Assembly: GCA_042091035.1 (NCBI GenBank)
Contig: JBELIG010000064.1
Span: 1 to 14,572 of the forward strand
DNA: 14,572 nucleotides
Direction of reading: 5' to 3'
Source of the DNA: AM-2324 sp042091035
GTDB taxonomy: Bacteria; Bacteroidota; Bacteroidia; Chitinophagales; Saprospiraceae
A program made the translations under genes and the position numbers. Below the pieces are notes generated by a model. It had not been told where the DNA came from. It was given only the letters and a program-made list of their open reading frames with translations, and made no database searches. Each line of letters opens with the position of its first letter. Within the stretch, counting starts at the first letter, position 1. Positions 7,113-14,572 of the stretch are shown one piece after another.

Positions 7113-10100
7113 ATGTTGAATAGAAGTTTAGCACTACTATTCCTCGCTATGATGTTGACGAATGCCTTGCTCGCGCAGCAGGATTACTTTCAGCAAGAGG
7201 TAAATTATACGATCAAGGCAAGCTTGAACGATGTCGAAAACCTGTTGGATGCAAGCATGCAGATTGAGTATGTCAATAATTCATCAGATGAGCTAACAAC
7301 AATCATGTTTCATCTTTGGCCCAATGCCTATTCCGACCGGAACACAGCCTTCGCTAAACAAAAGATAAACAGCAACAGTGATGAATTCTTTTTTGCAGCA
7401 GAGGAGGACTTAGGTGGATTTAGATCTATAGACTTTTCAACAAATGGAACAGCGCTGACCTATTCAAATCACGAAGGCCATTTGGATGTGGTTGCCTTGG
7501 ACTTGAATGAGCCACTTCGAGCGGGAGAAACACTATTGCTTGATATAAACTTCCTACTGGATGTGCCTGCCTCTTTTTCCCGATTGGGGCAGATTGATGA
7601 TTCTTATCAAATGACACAGTGGTATCCTAAGCCTGCGGTGTATGATCGCGATGGCTGGCACGCTATGCCTTATCTGGATATGGGTGAATTCTACTCAGAG
7701 TTCGGAAGTTTTGATGTAAGCCTTACCCTTCCTGCCAATTATGTGGTAGGGGCAACAGGACAGTTACAGACTGATTCGGAGCTTACTTTTTTAAAAGAGA
7801 AAATGGCAGAGACTGCTACACATCTGGATCAGCTGAATGAATCGATCAAAAAAGGCGTGTATACCCCAGAAAAAAGAGAAACACCGGCTTCATCAAGCAC
7901 GATGAAGACCATTCGGTATACCGCTGAGCAGGTGCATGATTTTGCTTGGTTTGCGGATAAGAAATTCTATGTCGTTGGCGATGAGATTGCTTTGGCATCC
8001 GGCAAAAAGGTAGAAACCTATGTGATGTTCACTGAGGTAGAAGAGAAATTGTGGAAAGATGCTATCACCTATGTAAACAGGTCTGTGGCCTTTTACTCGG
8101 ACAAAGTGGGCGAATACCCTTGGCCGCATGCTACTGCCGTTCAGTCTGCACTGAGTGCTGGGGCTGGGATGGAGTATCCTATGATCACAGTGATAGGCCT
8201 GAGTAGAAGTGCGAAGTCTTTGGATAATGTGATAACACACGAGGTTGGTCACAACTGGTTCTATGGTATTTTGGGCTCAAATGAGCGCATGCATGCCTGG
8301 ATGGATGAAGGTTTGAACTCCTACTATGAGGGCAGATATATGGACACCTATTGGGAGAGTAGCAGCAATCAACTGCCTGGATTTATCACCAAAGGGCATG
8401 ATCATCAATTCGATCATATTGGCTATAAAGTCCTGGCAAAAAGTAATGCTATGCAGCCGCCTAGTATGGATTCAGAAAAGATGTGGCAAGGTTGCTACTG
8501 GTTGGGTTCTTATGTGAAAGTCCCCTATCTCTGGTCTTACTTAGATGCCTATGTGGGTGAAGAAGCTGTGGATAGTATGATGCAAGCATATTTTGAGCTC
8601 TGGAAGTTCAAGCATCCAAATCCTGCAGACCTTCAGTTGGTCATGGAGAATCACTCTCCAATGGATTTCGATTGGATTTTTGAACATGGGATGGCAGCTG
8701 AGGACCCTATGGATTACAAGATAAAGTCAGTTACTGATCATTCAGTAACGATAAAGAATACTGGTTTGATGGATGCTCCGGTGCATTTAGTTGCTTTTAG
8801 GGGCGATGAAGTAGTTGCAGAAAAGTGGATGGATGGTTTTGATGGAGAGCTAGAGGTAGAAATGGATTTGAAAGGTGCTGATCGGGTGCATTTAGATCCT
8901 TATTACCAGAGTCCGGATTTGATACGGTCGAATAATGATAGTGCACTGCGTGGAATTATGAAGCGCATGAGCAAACCTGGCTTTAGGATGCTTACTGGCG
9001 TAGAGCGTGATAATAAGGCAGATATCTACATGGTCCCTGTGCCTGCGGGAAATGCTTATGAAGGTTTTATGCTTTCTCCAATGTTTCACAACTATGAGTT
9101 TCCAGCGCATCGTCTGAAATTCATGCTGATGCCTTTTGTGGGCTTCAAGCATGGTACTTTTAGTGGGATGGGAGATATCAAGTTGAATAACTTCATCCGT
9201 GGAAATGATTTCATTCGAAATATTGAGATTGGCTACAATTTTAAAAGCTTCATCTACGACTATCGTCAAGAGCAATTTGATTACTTACAGCGTTATTATC
9301 GTCATGCGCCAAGGCTATCTTTTCTTTTCAATGCCGATCGATCCAAAGGCGCCTATTCTGCATTGACGCTCCGCTACTTGGATGTGAAGCAGGAGGAAGC
9401 TCAGTTTGGGGATACTACAGGCGTATTCAATGGCTTTGAATATGTTGGTAATGCAGTAGCAGATGTGCAGTACGAGTATAATATTTCTAGGGCTGTTGAT
9501 CCATGGTCTTTGGCTGTGAATTATAGACAGCTGGTAAAAACAGACAGCGATTTTGACCGAGATTTTTCTAGGATCTCTTTGACCTTCAATAAGGCATTCA
9601 CCTATGATAAGGGGCGCAGTGTTCGACTGCGTTTGTTTGGAGGATATTTTATTTCCAATGAGAACAGGAATTCATTTTCCGACTCTGGAAGAGCCTTTCA
9701 GTTGACCGGAAATGGACATGAATTAGATGATGCTTGGTTTGACGATCAGATAGTCGGGCGTAACGAACTGGATGGGCTTGGTGCCCAACAGGTGGTCATC
9801 AGGGATGCGGGCTTCAAAAATGCCTTTCCTAGATCGTTTTCTTCGATTTCAGGAAACAGTAACAATATGATGCTTGCAGTAAATCTGTCTGCAGATCTTC
9901 CGGTAGACCTTCCGCTAAGATTGCCTTTAAAGCCGTATTTCGATATCGCTTATTCTGCTGGAGGTCCGATGCAGAGCACGGCGCTAGTGGATAATTTATG
10001 GTATTCTGGAGGTATAGCTTTTGTATTGCCCTTCGATATTCTGTCTATCTACTGTCCGGTCATCAACTCGGATAATCTGAAGGAGATATATTTATCGAGT

Positions 10101-10190
10101 GGTCAGGATTCATTTTTTAAACAAATTAGTTTTAGTTTAAAATTAGATCTTCTAAATCTTGATAAGACCTTAAACAAGTTGGGTCTGTAA
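7113..10190 (+). CDS. Exported M1 family metallopeptidase with C-terminal beta-barrel-like domain
   Basis: A 1025-residue protein with a signal peptide (1-21, cut near LLA before QQDY). Residues about 25-215 form the M1 N-terminal beta domain (FHLWPNAY, MTQWYPKPAVYD). The catalytic domain has a GAMEN-like AGMEY (351-355), the zinc motif HEVGHNW (His376, Glu377, His380) and the third ligand Glu399 in WMDEGLN, 19 residues after His380 as in the family. Tyr467 is a candidate for the catalytic tyrosine. The active site looks intact, so an aminopeptidase on peptides is expected. Residues about 645-1025 are unlike ordinary M1 enzymes: repeated amphipathic aromatic strands (IEIGYNFKSFIYDY, SALTLRYLDV, ISLTFNKAF, VRLRLFGGYF, ISFSLKLDLL) suggest an outer-membrane barrel anchoring the enzyme. 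It starts 38 bases after the ABC-F gene; ends in three tandem in-frame TAA. Confidence 0.9.
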   Translation: MLNRSLALLFLAMMLTNALLAQQDYFQQEVNYTIKASLNDVENLLDASMQIEYVNNSSDELTTIMFHLWPNAYSDRNTAFAKQKINSNSDEFFFAAEEDLGGFRSIDFSTNGTALTYSNHEGHLDVVALDLNEPLRAGETLLLDINFLLDVPASFSRLGQIDDSYQMTQWYPKPAVYDRDGWHAMPYLDMGEFYSEFGSFDVSLTLPANYVVGATGQLQTDSELTFLKEKMAETATHLDQLNESIKKGVYTPEKRETPASSSTMKTIRYTAEQVHDFAWFADKKFYVVGDEIALASGKKVETYVMFTEVEEKLWKDAITYVNRSVAFYSDKVGEYPWPHATAVQSALSAGAGMEYPMITVIGLSRSAKSLDNVITHEVGHNWFYGILGSNERMHAWMDEGLNSYYEGRYMDTYWESSSNQLPGFITKGHDHQFDHIGYKVLAKSNAMQPPSMDSEKMWQGCYWLGSYVKVPYLWSYLDAYVGEEAVDSMMQAYFELWKFKHPNPADLQLVMENHSPMDFDWIFEHGMAAEDPMDYKIKSVTDHSVTIKNTGLMDAPVHLVAFRGDEVVAEKWMDGFDGELEVEMDLKGADRVHLDPYYQSPDLIRSNNDSALRGIMKRMSKPGFRMLTGVERDNKADIYMVPVPAGNAYEGFMLSPMFHNYEFPAHRLKFMLMPFVGFKHGTFSGMGDIKLNNFIRGNDFIRNIEIGYNFKSFIYDYRQEQFDYLQRYYRHAPRLSFLFNADRSKGAYSALTLRYLDVKQEEAQFGDTTGVFNGFEYVGNAVADVQYEYNISRAVDPWSLAVNYRQLVKTDSDFDRDFSRISLTFNKAFTYDKGRSVRLRLFGGYFISNENRNSFSDSGRAFQLTGNGHELDDAWFDDQIVGRNELDGLGAQQVVIRDAGFKNAFPRSFSSISGNSNNMMLAVNLSADLPVDLPLRLPLKPYFDIAYSAGGPMQSTALVDNLWYSGGIAFVLPFDILSIYCPVINSDNLKEIYLSSGQDSFFKQISFSLKLDLLNLDKTLNKLGL

Positions 10191-10207
10191 TAATAAGCTC
10201 AAAGTAA

Positions 10208-11443
10208 ATGAAAAATAATCTAGCAATAATCCTGGCCCTTTGCATCTGTTGTATGGGGTCAGATGCGCTATTTGCACAGGCATATAGCGACTCGCTTCAA
10301 GTGTATTTTGAGGAGCTAAATGCCCTTCGAGAACGGGAGCAGCTCGTTCAAGCCCGTATTGAGTATCTGCGAAAAAATGTAGCCTTTGGAATGATAGGTG
10401 AACAGGCGCTGCCCAAAATTGATGCGGCAGATACTATTGTAGAGCATTCTGCTATGTTGTTGTCTTATGATGAAGATTCTGAAGGTCCAGAATGGGTCAG
10501 TCATATCGTCTATCCAAATACAGGAAGGGAGCGCGCAAAGCGAAAGAATAATTTCAAGACAGATAACAAAGTTTTCACTAAAACAGCTACTTCGGCTAAT
10601 TATACCGCACTGAATAAACTGAATGCTGATGTGACCTACGATAGAGGACATATGGCACCGTCTGCAGATTTTAACTGGTGGCAAAAGGCTATGGATGAGT
10701 CCTTTTATTATTCGAACATGTCCCCTCAGCTTTCAGGTCTCAATCGAAATAAGTGGCGTATGTTGGAGGATTTATTGCGAAGCTATTCCAATCGAACAGG
10801 CAATCTGCTGTATGTGACTACTGGACCACTATTTACGGGGATCATAAAGGATCCTTTGCCGGATTCAAAGATTGATGTTCCAGGAGCTTATTTCAAAGTT
10901 GTAGTTGATCCTATTGCAAAAATGGGTATTGGTTTTGTGTTACCGAATGAGTCCATTTCCACAAAGGAAAAACTAATCAACTATCACTTTAGTATAGATG
11001 ATATAGAGGACATGACGGGCTTTGACTTTTTTGCCGGTCTTGAAGATCCTTTGGAGTGGTTTGTAGAGGGAGATACGGAACCCTTGTCCTGGTTGCCCGC
11101 CAAAGAGGTTGGAGTGATTCCGGATTATTACCTGGAAGGTTCACTTCGGAATACCTTGAACTTAGATCTACTTCAGGGGAATGGCCAGGCCTACACAATT
11201 TGTGGAGGTGTGGATAAGATTGTAGAAAACACGAAATCCTATACGATTTACATTCCTACGGAATATATGGAAAGTCCATTGGTGGTGCGTATATCAAAGG
11301 AAGTAGCTGATGCAATCAGTATCAATTTTGCAGAAACGTTCAAGGACCGCTATGTGTTTGTGCAGGGAAAAATCGATGCCTACAGATCGAAAAGTCGCAT
11401 TGTTGTTCGATCTGCATCGGATTTTGGCTTACTTCAGTTTTAA
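10208..11443 (+). CDS. Exported DNA/RNA non-specific endonuclease (beta-beta-alpha metal) with C-terminal OB-fold-like domain
   Basis: A 411-residue protein with a signal peptide (about 1-23, cut near LFA before QAYS). A short helical segment (27-57, rich in Glu/Arg/Leu) precedes the nuclease domain (about 80-300), which carries the family motif DRGHMAP (145-151) with catalytic His148, then SNMSPQ (169-174) and LNRNKWRMLE, where Asn179 is the expected metal ligand and Glu187 matches the conserved Glu of Serratia nuclease. The active site looks complete, so it should cut DNA and RNA without sequence preference in the periplasm or outside. Residues about 325-411 (YTICGGVDKIV ... YTIYIPTEYMESPLVVRI ... 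FVQGKIDAYRSKSRIVV) have the strand pattern of an OB fold, probably nucleic-acid binding. ATG follows an in-frame TAA directly, 17 bases after the M1 gene, so cotranscription is likely. Its stop overlaps the M16 stop. Confidence 0.93.
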   Translation: MKNNLAIILALCICCMGSDALFAQAYSDSLQVYFEELNALREREQLVQARIEYLRKNVAFGMIGEQALPKIDAADTIVEHSAMLLSYDEDSEGPEWVSHIVYPNTGRERAKRKNNFKTDNKVFTKTATSANYTALNKLNADVTYDRGHMAPSADFNWWQKAMDESFYYSNMSPQLSGLNRNKWRMLEDLLRSYSNRTGNLLYVTTGPLFTGIIKDPLPDSKIDVPGAYFKVVVDPIAKMGIGFVLPNESISTKEKLINYHFSIDDIEDMTGFDFFAGLEDPLEWFVEGDTEPLSWLPAKEVGVIPDYYLEGSLRNTLNLDLLQGNGQAYTICGGVDKIVENTKSYTIYIPTEYMESPLVVRISKEVADAISINFAETFKDRYVFVQGKIDAYRSKSRIVVRSASDFGLLQF

Positions 11444-12684
11444 GCCTCTTCTTTTTGTTTGTAGATCAGCTCGGAGCATTTATCTTTTTGGAATATCTTA
11501 TTGGCGTGTTCATGGATTTCTTCAGCAGTAATCTTCTGGTATAGTTGAGATTCTGAGTTGATCAATTCAATATCACCAATAGATTCAAAGAAGCAAAGAT
11601 TAATACCTTTGTTAACGACGCTCATTTCAGAAAAAACGATAGAGTTTTCGACCTTGTTTTTGACTTTGGTCAATTCGTGTTCCGAGATGATTTCTGCTTT
11701 TAATTGCTCCAGTTCTATCCAGATTTGTTCCTTGATATACTCGATTGAATAGCCTTCTGCTGGCTTGGCTTCAATCATCAAGAGCCCTTTATCAACGGCT
11801 CCGGTGAGGTAGCAATCAATGTGGCTTACTATTTTTTGTTCTTTGAACAGTTTGCTGTAAAACCTGGAGGATCTGCCATTGCAAAGGATGTCAGAAATCA
11901 GGTCACAGGCATAGAAGTTATCCGCTACTCGATTGGGTGTGTGAAAAGCAAGGTATAGTGAATCGATTGGCGCATTTCCATAAGCCGTGCAGGTCCTGAA
12001 CTTGGTCTGTTCAGGCTCTTCAATATCTTCAATCACTCCGGTAGGTCTGGCTGGGATGTCTCCGAACCATTTTTCTACTTGCTCAAAGGCCTGATCGTAT
12101 TTAATGTTGCCGGTTAGGCATATGATGGCATTGTTGGGGCCGTAATATTTATTAAAAAAGGTGCTTACTTCTTCAAGCTTTGCTTTTTCGATATGACTGA
12201 TATCTTTGCCTATGGTCGGCCAGCGATATCCGTGTTTTTTATAGCAGAGTTCAGATAGATAATGGTGCACATCGCCATAGGGAGGATTGAGGCAGGTTTC
12301 CTTGAACTCCTCTACAACTACTTTGCGCTGTACATCAAGATTCTTTTTGTCTATAGTCAGGTTGAGCATTCGATCGGATTCCAGCCAAAGCACGGTTTCC
12401 AAGTTCTCTGAAGGTACTACATCGTAAAAGTTAGTAAGATCTGCATTGGTGAATGCATTGTTTTCACCGCCGGCTGTTTGCATGTAATTGTCGAATGAGT
12501 CAACGTGTTTGGAGCCGGAGAACATAAGGTGTTCAAACAAGTGAGCAAAGCCAGTATGCTCTGGATCTTCATGTTTGGAACCCACTTTATAAAGTATGTT
12601 CACAGCAACCATTGGGCTGCTATTGTCCTCATGCACGATAACCGTTAGGCCATTTCCCAATACCTTCTTCTTATACTTTATCAC
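11440..12684 (-). CDS. M16 family zinc peptidase (single-chain half-size form)
   Basis: With the GTG start the protein has 414 residues. The inverted zinc motif HLFEH (His48, Glu51, His52) is intact, and VVVEEF about 75 residues later supplies the third zinc ligand (Glu125 or Glu126). NAFTNADLTNFYDVVP (76-91) is the usual substrate-strand region, and GRSSRFYSKLFKE (270-282) marks the second M16 domain. At about 414 residues this is the M16B size, which works as a homo- or heterodimer enclosing small polypeptides. No signal peptide is seen, so a cytoplasmic location is likely. Start choice: an in-frame stop lies at 12700-12702; TTG at 12690 would give MLVIKYKK, GTG at 12684 gives MIKYKKKVLGNGL, which looks like family N-termini and has AAGGA eight bases upstream. 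Divergent from mutB, convergent with the nuclease gene. Confidence 0.93.
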   Translation of the reverse strand: MIKYKKKVLGNGLTVIVHEDNSSPMVAVNILYKVGSKHEDPEHTGFAHLFEHLMFSGSKHVDSFDNYMQTAGGENNAFTNADLTNFYDVVPSENLETVLWLESDRMLNLTIDKKNLDVQRKVVVEEFKETCLNPPYGDVHHYLSELCYKKHGYRWPTIGKDISHIEKAKLEEVSTFFNKYYGPNNAIICLTGNIKYDQAFEQVEKWFGDIPARPTGVIEDIEEPEQTKFRTCTAYGNAPIDSLYLAFHTPNRVADNFYACDLISDILCNGRSSRFYSKLFKEQKIVSHIDCYLTGAVDKGLLMIEAKPAEGYSIEYIKEQIWIELEQLKAEIISEHELTKVKNKVENSIVFSEMSVVNKGINLCFFESIGDIELINSESQLYQKITAEEIHEHANKIFQKDKCSELIYKQKEEA

Positions 12685-12692
12685 AAGCAATG

Positions 12693-12697
12693 TCCTT
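12693..12697 (-). promoter_or_regulatory. Shine-Dalgarno-like AAGGA that favours the GTG start of the M16 gene
   Basis: On the - strand AAGGA is separated from GTG (12684-12682) by eight bases, a normal spacing, but from the alternative TTG (12690-12688) by only two. Most other genes in the window lack such a site. Confidence 0.5.
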
Positions 12698-12717
12698 TTT
12701 TAAAACCCTTTAGTATG

Positions 12718-12748
12718 CAAATGTACTTTTTGTATTCCGAAGTTCAAA
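12718..12748 (-). promoter_or_regulatory. Bacteroidota-type promoter of the M16 peptidase gene
   Basis: On the - strand TTTG (12748-12745) is followed after 19 bases by TACATTTG (12725-12718), an exact match to the TTTG / TAnnTTTG consensus known for the primary sigma factor of Bacteroides and Flavobacterium. Transcription should start near 12711, leaving a leader of roughly 20-27 bases before the TTG or GTG start. No equally good element was found for mutB in the remainder of this spacer (12749-12866); TATGTTTA at 12799-12806 and TTATTTTG at 12825-12832 are one-mismatch candidates. Confidence 0.75.
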
Positions 12749-12866
12749 GGTGTTTTTTGGTGGGCAAAGGAATGATACTGACATTATGCTTAGGCTACTA
12801 TGTTTATTTTATATGATTTATTGCTTATTTTGTGTTCTACTGTCTATCAAACTAGACCAATAAAGA

Positions 12867-14572
12867 ATGACTAATCACTTTAGTAATCATAAATTCCAGA
12901 CGCGGGCTTTTAGGGAAAAGAACCTAAGGCAGGATACCAAGCTTGAAACTGCGGAAGGAATAGATATAAAATCTGTATATACGCCTGAATCTCTTGAGGG
13001 CATGACGCACCTTAACTATGTGGCAGGAATTGCCCCATTCTTGAGAGGACCCTATAGTTCTATGTATGCGGTCAGGCCCTGGACGATTCGCCAATATGCA
13101 GGTTTCTCAACCGCACAGGAAAGTAATGCTTTTTACAAACGAAATTTAGCACAGGGTCAAAAGGGTCTATCTGTTGCCTTTGATTTAGCGACTCACCGAG
13201 GCTATGATTCTGATCACCCACGTGTAAAGGGTGATGTAGGAATGGCTGGTGTTGCGATCGACTCTGTGGAGGATATGAAGGTCCTTTTTGATGAGATTCC
13301 TTTGGACAAGATGTCTGTGTCCATGACTATGAACGGTGCAGTGATACCGGTCATGGCATTCTTTATAGTTGCAGCCGAGGAGCAAGGGGTTGATAAGGCC
13401 TTACTCTCTGGAACTATACAGAATGATATTCTCAAAGAGTTTATGGTGCGAAATACCTATATCTATCCACCAGCACCATCGATGCGAATCATTTCTGATA
13501 TTTTTGAATATACCTCGGGCAATATGCCGAAGTTCAACTCAATTTCAATATCGGGCTATCACTTGCATGAAGCGGGTGCACCGGCTGATTTGGAATTGGC
13601 TTATACCATTGCTGATGGTTTGGAGTATATCCGTGCTGGCTTGAAGTCTGGCTTAAAGATTGATGATTTTGCGCCGAGACTTTCATTCTTCTGGGCGATC
13701 GGTATGAATCATTTTATGGAGATTGCCAAATTAAGAGCAGGTCGCTTACTGTGGGCTCGAATTGTCAAGCAGTTTGATCCGAAACTTGAGAAATCCATGG
13801 CACTGCGAACGCATTGTCAGACCTCAGGATACAGTCTTACAGAGCAAGATCCTTTCAATAATGTAGCCAGAACTTGTATTGAGGCTATGGCAGCAACCCT
13901 TGGTGGTACGCAAAGCTTGCATACCAACTCTTTGGATGAAGCTATCGCATTACCTACTGATTTCTCTGCGAAGATTGCTCGTGATACACAAAAGATTATT
14001 CAGGAAGAGTCTATGATCACTAAGGCAGTAGATCCATGGGCAGGTTCTTATTATGTGGAAAATCTTACCAGTGAATTAGTAGACAAGGCTTGGGCACATA
14101 TTCAGGAGATTGAAGAGATTGGTGGTATGGCAAAAGCCATAGAGCAGGGGATACCAAAAATGCGTGTAGAAGAGGCTGCAGCCAAAAAGCAGGCACGTAT
14201 TGATATTGGCTACGAGCAGATAGTTGGTGTGAATATATTCCAGCAGATGGAGACCCAAGAATTGGAAACACTAGAGGTAGACAATAAAGAAGTATTGGAG
14301 ATGCAAATCCAATCGATTGAAAAGATAAAGCAGAGTAGAGATCAGGCAGTGGTAGATCGTTGTTTAGCTGCCATTCAGCAGGCTTCAGAATCTGGATCGG
14401 GTAATTTGCTGGCTCTTGCTGTGGAAGCGGCTCGGGCAAGAGCTACTCTGGGCGAGATTAGTTTTGCTATGGAGCAGTCATTTGGACGATATGTGGCGAC
14501 AGGAAAAGCGGTATCTGGAGTGTATGCTAAAGAAGTAGAAGATAATAAAGATTTTGGTTCAGCTCGGGAGAA
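12867..14572 (+). CDS. mutB: Methylmalonyl-CoA mutase large subunit, substrate-binding barrel (3' truncated by window edge)
   Basis: An open frame from ATG 12867 runs past the right edge (568 codons, no stop). The product follows the Propionibacterium MutB sequence through the whole TIM-barrel part: RPWTIRQYAGFSTA (70-83), GLSVAFDLATHRGYDSDHPR (100-119), GTIQNDILKEFMVRNTYIYP (182-201), SISISGYHLHEAGA (225-238), QSLHTNSLDEAIALPTDFSA. With a constant offset of 12 from that enzyme, Tyr77, Arg195, Tyr231 and His232 match Tyr89, Arg207, Tyr243 and His244. Tyr/Arg at the first two points favour methylmalonyl-CoA over isobutyryl-CoA. It interconverts (R)-methylmalonyl-CoA and succinyl-CoA using adenosylcobalamin in the cytoplasm. 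The C-terminal B12 domain (DxHxxG) must lie beyond the window. No mutA-like gene precedes it: the upstream neighbour is divergent M16. Leader ATAAAGA has no clear ribosome site. Confidence 0.95.
   Translation, partial: MTNHFSNHKFQTRAFREKNLRQDTKLETAEGIDIKSVYTPESLEGMTHLNYVAGIAPFLRGPYSSMYAVRPWTIRQYAGFSTAQESNAFYKRNLAQGQKGLSVAFDLATHRGYDSDHPRVKGDVGMAGVAIDSVEDMKVLFDEIPLDKMSVSMTMNGAVIPVMAFFIVAAEEQGVDKALLSGTIQNDILKEFMVRNTYIYPPAPSMRIISDIFEYTSGNMPKFNSISISGYHLHEAGAPADLELAYTIADGLEYIRAGLKSGLKIDDFAPRLSFFWAIGMNHFMEIAKLRAGRLLWARIVKQFDPKLEKSMALRTHCQTSGYSLTEQDPFNNVARTCIEAMAATLGGTQSLHTNSLDEAIALPTDFSAKIARDTQKIIQEESMITKAVDPWAGSYYVENLTSELVDKAWAHIQEIEEIGGMAKAIEQGIPKMRVEEAAAKKQARIDIGYEQIVGVNIFQQMETQELETLEVDNKEVLEMQIQSIEKIKQSRDQAVVDRCLAAIQQASESGSGNLLALAVEAARARATLGEISFAMEQSFGRYVATGKAVSGVYAKEVEDNKDFGSARE

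Noticed and set aside
8730..8749. Perfect 8-bp inverted repeat GTTACTGA / TCAGTAAC with a 4-base loop inside the M1 gene
   Set aside because: It encodes the local repeat SVT-D-HSVT in frame, has no T tract and lies mid-gene, so chance or coding constraint explains it.
8892..9275. 127-codon - strand frame opposite the M1 gene
   Set aside because: It lies wholly within the continuous M1 reading frame and its translation looks like a random shadow with many His and Thr and no motif.
10208..11443. Nuclease as a toxin or part of an anti-phage system
   Set aside because: It has a signal peptide for export, no immunity gene beside it and no defence genes nearby; secreted degradative nuclease fits better.
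14065..14439. 124-codon - strand frame opposite mutB
   Set aside because: The + strand here encodes well-conserved methylmalonyl-CoA mutase; the antisense product is Leu/Pro/Ser-rich without a motif.
1..14572. CRISPR arrays, tRNA or rRNA genes, insertion sequences, integrases
   Set aside because: I found no regularly spaced repeats, no transposase or integrase motifs, and no RNA-gene-like segments in the intergenic parts.

Overview
The window looks like chromosomal DNA of a Bacteroidota species. The clues are a secreted protein with a probable type IX secretion (T9SS) tail, an Ala-Gln signal-peptide cleavage style in several proteins (Ala-Gln-Thr, Ala-Gln-Gln), a DUF2147 protein, a textbook Bacteroidota promoter (TTTG, 19 nt, TACATTTG), and starts mostly without Shine-Dalgarno sequences. 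The exact family cannot be fixed from the sequence alone.

Layout, left to right. (1) Positions 1-219 hold the 3' end of an unidentified + strand gene, closed by a palindromic terminator that it shares with the convergent gene on its right. (2) Two - strand genes follow: a cysteine-rich secreted protein (260-2059) with seven FG-GAP-like repeats, an Ig-like domain and a probable T9SS tail, and a small exported DUF2147 protein (2330-2764). Each has its own terminator. (3) A divergent spacer with an inverted repeat leads to a tail-specific S41 protease (2937-5045, Prc/Tsp type) with a strong terminator. (4) Three + strand genes lie 38 and 17 nt apart and are probably one transcript: an Uup-type ABC-F ATPase, a very large M1 metallopeptidase whose C-terminal third looks like an outer-membrane beta-barrel, and an exported DNA/RNA non-specific endonuclease with a C-terminal OB-fold-like domain. 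(5) The nuclease gene collides tail to tail with an M16 zinc peptidase (- strand), the two stop codons sharing the four bases TTAA. (6) Divergent from M16, the methylmalonyl-CoA mutase large subunit (MutB) starts at 12867 and runs off the right edge before its B12-binding domain.

Functionally this is mixed content: envelope and extracellular proteolysis (S41, M1, M16), extracellular nucleic-acid degradation, a secreted adhesin-like or binding protein, one translation-associated ATPase, and propionyl-CoA/succinyl-CoA metabolism. The M1 plus nuclease pair fits scavenging of protein and nucleic acid outside the inner membrane (inference). I see no CRISPR array, tRNA, rRNA, transposase, integrase or recognisable defence system. 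The points most worth a second look are the M1-barrel fusion, the 28-cysteine seven-repeat propeller, and the nuclease with an appended OB fold. No intergenic stretch exceeds 300 bases.
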